Under the pieces are notes generated by a model, which saw nothing but the letters and a program-made list of their open reading frames with translations, made no database searches and was not told the DNA's origin. A stretch of DNA of 46,031 bases from UBA2108 sp002713215 (GTDB lineage: Bacteria; Bacteroidota; Bacteroidia; Flavobacteriales_G; Salibacteraceae), in the NCBI GenBank assembly GCA_937891015.1, contig CALAPY010000056.1, positions 1-46,031 of the forward strand. The letters run 5' to 3'. The stretch's first letter is position 1. The number at the start of each line of letters is the position of its first letter. This document shows positions 6,328 to 14,436 of the stretch, one piece after another. Position numbers and translations under genes: made by a program.

Positions 6328-8076
6328 TTACTCCATCAGCAGCTTTACATATTCCGTTACAAGGTCATCCTTCTTCATAAACTCTTGTCCGAAATAACTT
6401 CGATTTGCAAGTATTTTGTAGGTATACCTGCCATATAGCTCTTCAAGTTTAACGGAGTTTACGGTTTTGGTTGGTGTTATTTTATACTTGGTATTGTTGA
6501 TCTCAATGGTGACTGGCATTTTAAAATCATCCAGACAATCCTTCCAGCGAAAGTAAAGTTTGCTGTCCCAGCTAATGTAATACTGCAATATGGGTATTTT
6601 GAATTCGTACAGGTATTGCTTAAAAAACCAGTCGTAATCCTCTCCTGTTTTTTTGTTTACATGATCCATAAAATCCCGGGTCTTAACCAGCGAGATTTCG
6701 TTTTCGATATAAAAGGATTTTATGATGTCAAAAAATAGCTCATCATCCTCCAACATGTTTCGGAATGTGTGTAAAGTGGCGGCTCCTTTCATATATGGAT
6801 CGCTGTCTTTAAACCAAAAGTACTTTCTGTTTTCCGGGCCTACTACTGGCCTCTTGTTTTTAATGGCCCAGTTGTTAAACCACATTTGATTTTCCATTTC
6901 GGAATCACCTACTTCAAATTCAGTATAAAGTGCTTCTGCATAAGTAGCAAAGCCTTCGTGAATCCATACGTGAGCCAAATCAGGAACACTCACCGAGTTG
7001 CCCCACCATTCGTGGGCGGTTTCATGCAAAATGATATAGTCCTGGTTATTGATCCAGGAGCGCTTAAAGTCGTTGCCGTAAGCAATTGCAGTTTGGTGTT
7101 CCATACCGGCATAGGGAGAATTCACCATTTTAAGTCCGTCCCGGGTCCAGGAATAAGGGCCAAACATTTTTTCGTAGAAGTGAAAGTGTTTTTTCATTTC
7201 CAGAAAGTGTGTGTCTGCCCTTGCTTTGTTATAGCGAAGGATGTAGTGGTTGATGTCAACCAATCCGCTCAAGGATTGAATGGTGTCTTTCATTTCAACA
7301 AAATCGCCGACATAATACGTGATGTTGTAATTATTAATTGGGTAGGTAGTTTTCCAATGGTATTTCTTTCTGTTTCCCTCCAATGTTGTTGTTTCAACCA
7401 GTTTTCCGTTGCTTACTCCAATCAGGTTTTCATCGCAGATTACATTAACATCAATGGAATCAGCTTCATCACTTTCGTGATCCTTACAGGGAAACCAGAC
7501 ACTCGCCCCATCAGTCTCGCACGCAACACCCAGCCAGGGATTTTTGTTCTTGTCCTTTTTCCAAACAACCCCTCCTCTCCAGGGTGGTTTTTTGGCTACA
7601 GGAGGCTTCCCATTATATTTTGCCCGAATCACTAATTTTTCTCCTTTCTCATAAGTATCTGCTAGGGTTATATAAATGCTCCTGTGCTTTCTTTCGTAGG
7701 TAAACGCCGTTTTACTTTCTACGTTTTCCAGTGCAGTAATTTCGAAATTGGGATGGAGGTCTAATCTTATGGTAGAAGTACTCTCCGTTATCACACTTGT
7801 TATTATTACTTCACCCTTAATGACCTTTTTAGCGGGGATTAATTCTACCTCCAAATTATAATGTTGTACATCAAAGCAGGTTCTTTCAGGCGCTAACCTT
7901 CCCAATTCTTTGAATTCATCCGTGAGCTTGGGATAAGAGGCCATTGATTTTCGGTTCTTCTTAGGGATTCCAGACCAATTGCATGATACCAGAGTAACGA
8001 TGACAATAAGAGAGAGAATATGTTGAATTGGTTTAAAATTCACTACCAATATACAATCAAGGTTTAGGCCAACCAC
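6328..8076 (-). CDS. M1-family metallopeptidase (aminopeptidase N-like) lipoprotein
   Basis: The protein has up to 582 residues and carries the M1 gluzincin signature: HETAHEWWGNS with zinc ligands His351 and His355, and the third ligand Glu374 in WIHEGFATYAEA. An exopeptidase-like loop, AGMEHQTAIAYGN, sits before it, where other M1 enzymes have GAMEN. The N-terminal beta domain is present. The ERAP-type C-terminal helical domain is absent, which fits the short M1 class. The N-terminus has a hydrophobic run ending in the lipobox LVSC. The annotated ATG overlaps the TolC-type gene by 20 bp, but a GTG at 8043 would give a more typical lipoprotein signal, so the start is uncertain. It is the last gene of the RND efflux operon, an unusual partner. 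Confidence 0.88.
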   Translation of the reverse strand: MVGLNLDCILVVNFKPIQHILSLIVIVTLVSCNWSGIPKKNRKSMASYPKLTDEFKELGRLAPERTCFDVQHYNLEVELIPAKKVIKGEVIITSVITESTSTIRLDLHPNFEITALENVESKTAFTYERKHRSIYITLADTYEKGEKLVIRAKYNGKPPVAKKPPWRGGVVWKKDKNKNPWLGVACETDGASVWFPCKDHESDEADSIDVNVICDENLIGVSNGKLVETTTLEGNRKKYHWKTTYPINNYNITYYVGDFVEMKDTIQSLSGLVDINHYILRYNKARADTHFLEMKKHFHFYEKMFGPYSWTRDGLKMVNSPYAGMEHQTAIAYGNDFKRSWINNQDYIILHETAHEWWGNSVSVPDLAHVWIHEGFATYAEALYTEFEVGDSEMENQMWFNNWAIKNKRPVVGPENRKYFWFKDSDPYMKGAATLHTFRNMLEDDELFFDIIKSFYIENEISLVKTRDFMDHVNKKTGEDYDWFFKQYLYEFKIPILQYYISWDSKLYFRWKDCLDDFKMPVTIEINNTKYKITPTKTVNSVKLEELYGRYTYKILANRSYFGQEFMKKDDLVTEYVKLLME

Positions 8077-9460
8077 CTCCCAGTGCTTTGTATAGAGCCA
8101 CGTATGAGTTGTTTAAATTTTGCCGGGTATTTATTTGTTGAAGTTGTGCCTCAAATGCTTGTCGCTGCTGTTCCAGGTATTCCAAATAACTGGTTACTCC
8201 TTTGTCATACCTAAGTTTAGAAAGGTTTTGAGCGTTAAGAGCAGCTTTAACGTGGTACTCTCGAGCTATGAGTTCTTTTTTGTAGGTTTCTATCTTGATC
8301 AAAGCATCCTCAACATCTTTAAACGCTATCAATACCGTTTGTTCATAGGCCAGAACTGCCTTTTCAGTTTTAACTCGTTCAACTTCAACGCGTCTTTTAT
8401 TTTTTCCAAAGTGAAATAAGGGGGCTGCAAGATTTGCTCCTGCATTCCAGGCCAATCCACCGGCAGTCAAACCGGTTAGTTCATTGCTGGCAATTCCCAA
8501 TAGTCCTGTAAGACTAATGGAGGGGAATCGTGCTGCCTGTGCTGCTCCAACCAAAGCATTTTGCGAAACAATATTTTGTTCGGCAAGAAGTATATCCGGC
8601 CTTCTATTAAGTAGTTGGGAAGGTAATCCTGTTGGAATTTCAGGGATTTTTGCCATTTCCCCACTTCCAGGTAAGTTTTCAATCTTTTTACTGGTTGTAC
8701 CCAACAACAGCCCAAGCCGGTTTTCAGTTAGGGCAATGCGCCTTTCATAAACAGGAACAGCGCTTGCTGCAATTGCTTTCTGAATTTGTGCCTGATTTAG
8801 GTCAATTTCAGGAATAATGCCCTGGTCAAACCTTTCCTGGATAATGAGCAAGGAACTATCCCGGGTATCCAGCGTCTGTTTCGCTATTTCGTAGTTGGCC
8901 TTATTTCCTTGCAATTCAAAGTAGGTGGTTGTAACCTGGCTAATTAATGTAAGTTGGATGGATTGAAACGCATACTTAGTTCCTAAATAATCGGCCTTTG
9001 CCGATTCGTTTAACCTTCGGTATTTTCCCCAGAAGTCAATTTCCCAAGTAACGCTTCCCGCGCCATACCAGCTCGTGTTGGCACCATCAGTCAAAAAACC
9101 TGAATAGTTCCCTCGATTAATATTTCCTTTAACATCGAACTCCGGCAGAATTTCTGCTTTTTGAATGTTATATGCCAGTTCAGCCTGTTCAATGTTTTTT
9201 ATAGCCGTTTGCACTTCCCGGTTATTCTCCAAGGCAATGTTTACTAACGTGTCAAGAATAGGGTCTTTAAAGAGTTCCCACCATCTAAGTCCATTGCTGT
9301 CCAGTGTGGCCAGGCTATCTGCTGAAGTAACAGCAATAAGACTGTCATTCGAGAATCGAAAAGTAGAATCACTTTTGATTTCCGCCTTTTCGAAGTTCTT
9401 GCCCATCTTACAGGATGAGAAGGTGATCAGCAAAATCAATATGGCAATTAAAACCCTCAT
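8057..9460 (-). CDS. TolC-family outer-membrane efflux lipoprotein (NodT/OprM type)
   Basis: The 467-residue protein starts with a lipoprotein signal (LILLITFSSC), as in OprM/NodT-type channels. The two internally repeated halves of the OEP family are visible: long heptad-rich helices around residues 60-230 and 280-460, with typical segments NYEIAKQTLDTRDSSLLIIQ, RRPDILLAEQNIVSQNALVG and RFPSISLTG. It forms the trimeric exit duct for the RND pump encoded just upstream. Its start overlaps the pump gene's stop by four bases (ATGA), so the two are translationally coupled. Export substrates cannot be inferred. Confidence 0.92.
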   Translation of the reverse strand: MRVLIAILILLITFSSCKMGKNFEKAEIKSDSTFRFSNDSLIAVTSADSLATLDSNGLRWWELFKDPILDTLVNIALENNREVQTAIKNIEQAELAYNIQKAEILPEFDVKGNINRGNYSGFLTDGANTSWYGAGSVTWEIDFWGKYRRLNESAKADYLGTKYAFQSIQLTLISQVTTTYFELQGNKANYEIAKQTLDTRDSSLLIIQERFDQGIIPEIDLNQAQIQKAIAASAVPVYERRIALTENRLGLLLGTTSKKIENLPGSGEMAKIPEIPTGLPSQLLNRRPDILLAEQNIVSQNALVGAAQAARFPSISLTGLLGIASNELTGLTAGGLAWNAGANLAAPLFHFGKNKRRVEVERVKTEKAVLAYEQTVLIAFKDVEDALIKIETYKKELIAREYHVKAALNAQNLSKLRYDKGVTSYLEYLEQQRQAFEAQLQQINTRQNLNNSYVALYKALGGGWPKP

Positions 9461-12400
9461 TCGTCTGCAGTTGTATTTGTATTCAACGCTGATTGTTCCC
9501 TTTTTTCCTCGTATTTACCCAGTTTACCGATTAAAATAAACAGCATGGGGTAGAGCAGAACACCCATAATCGTAGCCAGGGTCATTCCTCCTAATAGTGC
9601 CATTCCCATTACTTTTCTTGCTTCGGCTCCGGAACCGGTTGCAACTACCAATGGAAATACGCCAAAAATGAACGAAAATGCTGTCATTAAAATGGGTCTA
9701 AATCGAGATTTAGCAGCCTTCATAGCCGCTTCGAATAAGGATAGGCCTTTTTGAAACTCCTCATTGGCAAATTCTACAATAAGTATTGCATTCTTAGCTG
9801 CCATACCTATGAGCATTACAAATGAGACCTGGGCAAATATGTTGTTTTCAAAAGTGGGGCTAAACAACCTACCAACCCAGAGAAAGATTAATGCGCCAAA
9901 AATGGCAAATGGGGTTCCCAATAGAATACTAAATGGTAGCGACCAACTTTCGTACTGTGCGGCAAGAATCAGGAACACAAAAACCAGGGAAAAGGTTAAG
10001 ATTATTCCCAGGGACCCTGATGCTTTCTTTTCCTGAAAAGACATGGCATTCCAACTGTAACTCATGCCATCAGGCAGCGTTTCTTTCGCAACTTCTTCCA
10101 ATGCTTCCATAGCCTCTGCGGAGGTGTATCCGGCAGCAGGGCTACCCGTAACTTCTACTGAACGATACAGATTAAACCTATTGGTATAGTCCGGCCCGGA
10201 AATGGGTTCAATGTCAACAATGGTAGCCAGTGGAACCATATCTCCATCTTTATTCTTTACAAAGAAATTGGAGATCTGTTTTTCATCAACGCGGTATTCT
10301 GGCTCTGCCTGAATATAAGTTTTATACAGTCGGCCAAAACGTGTGAAATCATTGACGTAACTTCCCCCCATAAATGCACCAATGGTGGTATACAAATCAT
10401 TAAGTGATACACCCAGTTTTAAGGCCTTTTCCTTGTTTACATTCATAAAGCGCTGAGGTACATCAGCCTGGAAGGAAGAGAATGCTCTTCCAATTTCCGG
10501 CCTGGCATTAGCAGCTGCAATAAACTTACCCGCATGGGCAGCAAGGTACTGAGGAGTTTCTCCTCGTTGATCCTGAATCATTATACTAAACCCTGAACCA
10601 TTTCCGAGACCAGGGATGGCTGGTGGGCCAAAAGAAAAAGCTTGTGCCCCTTTAATTTTCTTAGCCAGTTTTACATTTATCTCTCCAATGAGGTCTTCGG
10701 CTGTTTTGTCTCTTTCACTCCAATCGATCAGTGACACAAACATGAAACCTATATTGGGTGTTTTTGTTCCGTTAGCGAGCATATTAAACCCGGTAGCATT
10801 GGTTATATACTCAACTTCCGGAATTTCCATTAAAATATCTTCCACCTGACTGGACATTTCGTCCGATCGCTGCAAGGATGAGGCATTAGGTAACTGAAAG
10901 TTTACATAGAGGTAGCCCATGTCCTCTTCCGGGATAAACCCTCCTGGAACCAACTTGCCAAAAACTCCGGCCAGCACGGTAAAAATTATAATATATAGAA
11001 AGCCTCTTGTTGCCTTTCTGGAAATGATACTCGTAATGCTCATATACGAGTCGGTAGACTTGTTCATTCCCTTATTGAAAACATCGAAGAACTTGCCTAA
11101 TGGACCGCCAATGGGCTCTGGTTTTTTAAGCAATAAACTACAGAGTGCAGGGCTCAAGGTAAGCGCATTTACCGAAGAAACTAAAACGGATACCACAATG
11201 GTAATGGCAAATTGTTGGTAGAGGAGACCTGTTATACCAGCCATTCCGGCAACCGGAATAAACACGGCAACCAGAACAAGTGTGGTTGCAATTACCGGTG
11301 CGGTTACCTTGCGCATAGCATCCAAGGTAGCTTCCTTGGTGGTCATACCTGCTGCAATATTTACCTGCACGGCCTCAACCACTACAATGGCATCGTCAAC
11401 CACAATACCAATGGCAAGCACCAACCCCAGAAGGGAAAGTACATTAATGGTAAACCCAAGTAAGGGAAAGAAAATAAATGCTCCAACCAACGAAACGGGA
11501 ATTGCCAGGCAAGGAATTAACGTGGCTCGCCAATCCTGAATAAAAATAAATACAACAAGGACCACGAGAAGCAGTGCTATAATAAGGGTTACCACAATAT
11601 CCCGAATTCCAGCGGTAATAGGTGCGGTAGAATCAAGAGAAACACTGTAATCTACACTTTCCGGAAAGCCCCCTTTTAAGCGTTCCATTTCGTTTTTTAC
11701 ATTTTCTGCAAGTTCCACTGCATTTGATCCCGGTGCTTGATAAACTCCAATTACGGCACAAGTCTCTTTATTTAGGCGAGTTATCATTTGATAAGTCTCA
11801 ACACCAAGATTAATCGTGGCAATATCCTTTAATTTAACCTGTGAGCCATTTTCTTTTGTTCGAATTACGATTTCACCAAAGGCCTCGGGAGAGCTAAATC
11901 GCTCAGGTAATCTTACCGTATAAGTAAATTCTGTTCCAGGGGGAGAAGGCTCTGCGCCAAACTTTCCACCTGGTACAATCATGTTTTGTTCGTTGATGGC
12001 ATTCATTATTTCAGGAACGGTAATTCCCAGGTGCGAAAGCCTGTCTGGTTTAACCCAAATCCTCATGGAGTAGTTAGCCGCACCAATTACATCAACACGA
12101 CCAACACCTTTAATTCTTGATAATTGATCTTTTATGTTGATTAGTGCATAATTGCCCAGAAAATCCTGATCGTATCTTCCATCTGACGTTAAGGAAACCA
12201 GCATCAGAATATTGGGTAATGATTTCATGGTGGTAACACCATATTTAGTTACAGCAGCTGGTAGTTTGGCACTTGCAGCTGAAACCCGGTTTTGTGCCAA
12301 TACCGTGTTCATATCCGGGTCGGTACCTACATCAAAACATATGTCAATGACCATACTACCATCATTGGAATTGGTTGAGGTCATATAAAGCATATTGTCT

Positions 12401-12627
12401 ACACCATTAATCTCCTGTTCCAGGGGTGCAGCAACGGACTCTTCAACATTGGTTGCATTTGCTCCCGTGTAGGTTGCACGTACCTGTACAACGGGTGGTG
12501 TTAGATTCGGGTATTGTTCAATGGGTAGGCCGATCATGGAAACGGCACCAACAATTACAATAACTATAGCTATTACAATTGCCACAATTGGCCTATGCAC
12601 AAAGAAATTCCCCTTATTCTCCGACAT
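9457..12627 (-). CDS. RND efflux pump inner-membrane subunit (AcrB/MexB, HAE1 type)
   Basis: The 1056-residue protein is a full-length hydrophobe/amphiphile efflux pump. It has a first transmembrane helix at about residues 13-33, two large periplasmic loops and twelve membrane helices. The proton-relay pair is in IGIVVDDAIVVVEAV in TM4, with the matching lysine and C-terminal AKNAILIVEFA half-repeat present. The porter-domain motif GFIPEEDMGYLYV is also conserved. It works with the adaptor (12633-13778) and the TolC-type channel (8057-9460), all in one minus-strand operon. No pump-specific regulator gene lies next to the operon. Confidence 0.96.
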   Translation of the reverse strand: MSENKGNFFVHRPIVAIVIAIVIVIVGAVSMIGLPIEQYPNLTPPVVQVRATYTGANATNVEESVAAPLEQEINGVDNMLYMTSTNSNDGSMVIDICFDVGTDPDMNTVLAQNRVSAASAKLPAAVTKYGVTTMKSLPNILMLVSLTSDGRYDQDFLGNYALINIKDQLSRIKGVGRVDVIGAANYSMRIWVKPDRLSHLGITVPEIMNAINEQNMIVPGGKFGAEPSPPGTEFTYTVRLPERFSSPEAFGEIVIRTKENGSQVKLKDIATINLGVETYQMITRLNKETCAVIGVYQAPGSNAVELAENVKNEMERLKGGFPESVDYSVSLDSTAPITAGIRDIVVTLIIALLLVVLVVFIFIQDWRATLIPCLAIPVSLVGAFIFFPLLGFTINVLSLLGLVLAIGIVVDDAIVVVEAVQVNIAAGMTTKEATLDAMRKVTAPVIATTLVLVAVFIPVAGMAGITGLLYQQFAITIVVSVLVSSVNALTLSPALCSLLLKKPEPIGGPLGKFFDVFNKGMNKSTDSYMSITSIISRKATRGFLYIIIFTVLAGVFGKLVPGGFIPEEDMGYLYVNFQLPNASSLQRSDEMSSQVEDILMEIPEVEYITNATGFNMLANGTKTPNIGFMFVSLIDWSERDKTAEDLIGEINVKLAKKIKGAQAFSFGPPAIPGLGNGSGFSIMIQDQRGETPQYLAAHAGKFIAAANARPEIGRAFSSFQADVPQRFMNVNKEKALKLGVSLNDLYTTIGAFMGGSYVNDFTRFGRLYKTYIQAEPEYRVDEKQISNFFVKNKDGDMVPLATIVDIEPISGPDYTNRFNLYRSVEVTGSPAAGYTSAEAMEALEEVAKETLPDGMSYSWNAMSFQEKKASGSLGIILTFSLVFVFLILAAQYESWSLPFSILLGTPFAIFGALIFLWVGRLFSPTFENNIFAQVSFVMLIGMAAKNAILIVEFANEEFQKGLSLFEAAMKAAKSRFRPILMTAFSFIFGVFPLVVATGSGAEARKVMGMALLGGMTLATIMGVLLYPMLFILIGKLGKYEEKREQSALNTNTTADE

Positions 12628-12632
12628 ATCCT

Positions 12633-13778
12633 TTATTGCTTTTTGGTTCGGCTTTCGAATGATCCTTCAACCGGATTTATTTTCATTCCGCTTTTTACTT
12701 GTTGAATGGCGTCTAAAACCACTTTGTCACCAGCGGTTAGTCCCTCTCCTACCAATATTAAATCTCCCCTATGATCATCGATTTTGATCTGACGAGATTC
12801 AACCATGTTTGAGTCGTTTACAACATAAACCGAATACTTGCCTTGTAATTCCTGAGCACATTTTTGTGGGATTAATAAACCTCCCTCAACGTTTTTCATT
12901 TTGATTTGCACCTTGGCATACTGACCAGGTCGTAGAATTTTATCGGGATTTGGAAATGATGCCTGGACCAGCATGGAACCAGTCATTGCATCGACTTCTC
13001 TATTGACAAAATCTACCTTTCCTTTATGCCTGTGCATGCTTCCATCAGAAAGAATCAGGGAAAGTTCGACGTGATCTTCTTCAGAAGTATCACGCTCGTT
13101 TTTTCGTTTTTCCGTTTCACGAGCAATCTGAAGGTATTCCGATTCCGTTAGGAAAAAATTGACTCTGACATTGGAAATTTTAGAAACAGTATTAAGGATT
13201 ACGGGATTAGGTTCTTTACCTACAAACTCCCCAACTTTAGCTTGAGTTTGTCCAATTAACCCATCAATTGGTGACATTATTTTGCAATAACCCAAATTAA
13301 TTTCGGCCATAGTTACATTAGCTTGAGCTGCGTCAACAGCAGCTCTTGATGCTTCGGCCTGAGCTTTGGTTGCATCGTAATCGCTTTGACTTACCGCCTT
13401 CGTTTTTATCAGGTCTTCATACCTTACCAATTCATTTTCGGCACGAACCAATTCTGTTTTAGCTTCCGCAAGTCTACTTTTTTGAGCAGCCACCTCTGCC
13501 ATGTACGGTTGTGGGTCGATACTATATAAAAGTTGATCTTTAGTAACCCGGTTACCTTCATCGAAATGGATGCCTTCTAAAAAACCATTAACCCTTGCAC
13601 GGATCGGAATATCAACGTATCCATAGACCTGCCCTACAAAATCTCTGTAAATAGGGACATCCGCTACTTCCACTGCTACAACTTTAATGTCAGGAATCGG
13701 TTTCTTTTTGGCCTTATCTTCTGAAGAACAGGAGAAGAATAATAGCACAACACATAAGTGGAGTAGTAGCGATTTCAT
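12633..13778 (-). CDS. RND efflux periplasmic adaptor (membrane fusion protein, AcrA/MexA type)
   Basis: The 381-residue lipoprotein has a signal ending in the lipobox LLFFSC at the N-terminus. The family order is visible: a beta-barrel/lipoyl half (RDFVGQVYGYVDIPIRARVN), an alpha-helical hairpin rich in Ala/Glu at about residues 95-165, the second lipoyl half (YCKIMSPIDGLIGQTQAKVG), a beta-barrel domain and a C-terminal membrane-proximal domain. It links the pump, whose gene follows after 5 bp, to the outer-membrane channel. It is the first gene of the operon; the 174-bp divergent region upstream must hold its promoter. Confidence 0.94.
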   Translation of the reverse strand: MKSLLLHLCVVLLFFSCSSEDKAKKKPIPDIKVVAVEVADVPIYRDFVGQVYGYVDIPIRARVNGFLEGIHFDEGNRVTKDQLLYSIDPQPYMAEVAAQKSRLAEAKTELVRAENELVRYEDLIKTKAVSQSDYDATKAQAEASRAAVDAAQANVTMAEINLGYCKIMSPIDGLIGQTQAKVGEFVGKEPNPVILNTVSKISNVRVNFFLTESEYLQIARETEKRKNERDTSEEDHVELSLILSDGSMHRHKGKVDFVNREVDAMTGSMLVQASFPNPDKILRPGQYAKVQIKMKNVEGGLLIPQKCAQELQGKYSVYVVNDSNMVESRQIKIDDHRGDLILVGEGLTAGDKVVLDAIQQVKSGMKINPVEGSFESRTKKQ

Positions 13779-13952
13779 AAACGGGGTTTATTTTGTACAA
13801 AGAAATAATAATCTAGGAATGGATAACACTCCTCTGTTATTCAGGTAATAATTTCGATGTATAGTTACTTTAAATAGATTTCTATACTCGATATTTCTCA
13901 ATTTTCCGAATACGCTATAATTTATTATTTTAGGCTGCTCAAACGCCCTAAC

Positions 13953-14423
13953 GTGATTAAATTCAGGTTTCTGCACTTGTTAATTTGGTTTGCTCTTGTA
14001 GGTTTTTCCTGCTCTTCTTTAAAGACTACGAAAAGCACCAAGGGAGGCAAGGGATCACCAGATATAACCTTATTGAGAGCAACTGTTACTCCATGGAGTT
14101 CAGGGATTAAGAAAGATAATAACGGTGAAGATTATAAGATTTCGGTTGTGTTAAATCAGGATTCGATTTCGTTGGAGTCTATGTGTGTAAAAGGAACCTT
14201 TTTGGATTTAAAATATGCCCGAAATGGACAATTCTTGGGCAAAGAAAATCCATTATTTAAGAGTGATACAATTTCAATTACCGCATCCTATGATTTCTCC
14301 AGAGATCAAAAAAAATGTAAGATATCAAGTGAAGAAGGATATTTAAACTTTACGCTTGATGGGATGTCCAAAATATTAATAATTAGATCATTTGTTAAAC
14401 AAGAGGCTTTGCGCAAGCCATAA
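13953..14423 (+). CDS. Small lipoprotein of unknown function
   Basis: The 156-residue protein has a lipoprotein signal (FLHLLIWFALVGFSC) followed by a Ser/Lys/Gly-rich linker. The rest is a predicted beta-rich domain with no family I recognise. Translation should begin at the GTG at 13953, because no in-frame ATG precedes the signal peptide. The stop lies 13 bp before the ATG of the T9SS-exported propeller protein, so the two are likely in one operon and may work together at the cell surface. Nothing else indicates a function. Confidence 0.7.
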   Translation: MIKFRFLHLLIWFALVGFSCSSLKTTKSTKGGKGSPDITLLRATVTPWSSGIKKDNNGEDYKISVVLNQDSISLESMCVKGTFLDLKYARNGQFLGKENPLFKSDTISITASYDFSRDQKKCKISSEEGYLNFTLDGMSKILIIRSFVKQEALRKP

Positions 14424-14436
14424 ATTAAATCCACTT

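Noticed and set aside
6886..7635. Plus-strand frame of 249 codons opposite the M1 peptidase
   Set aside because: The minus frame has the complete M1 zinc motif and family layout; the plus frame has none and is a shadow.
9165..9539. Plus-strand frame of 124 codons opposite the TolC-type gene
   Set aside because: It is a shadow of the well-supported efflux genes on the other strand, with no start context or family match.
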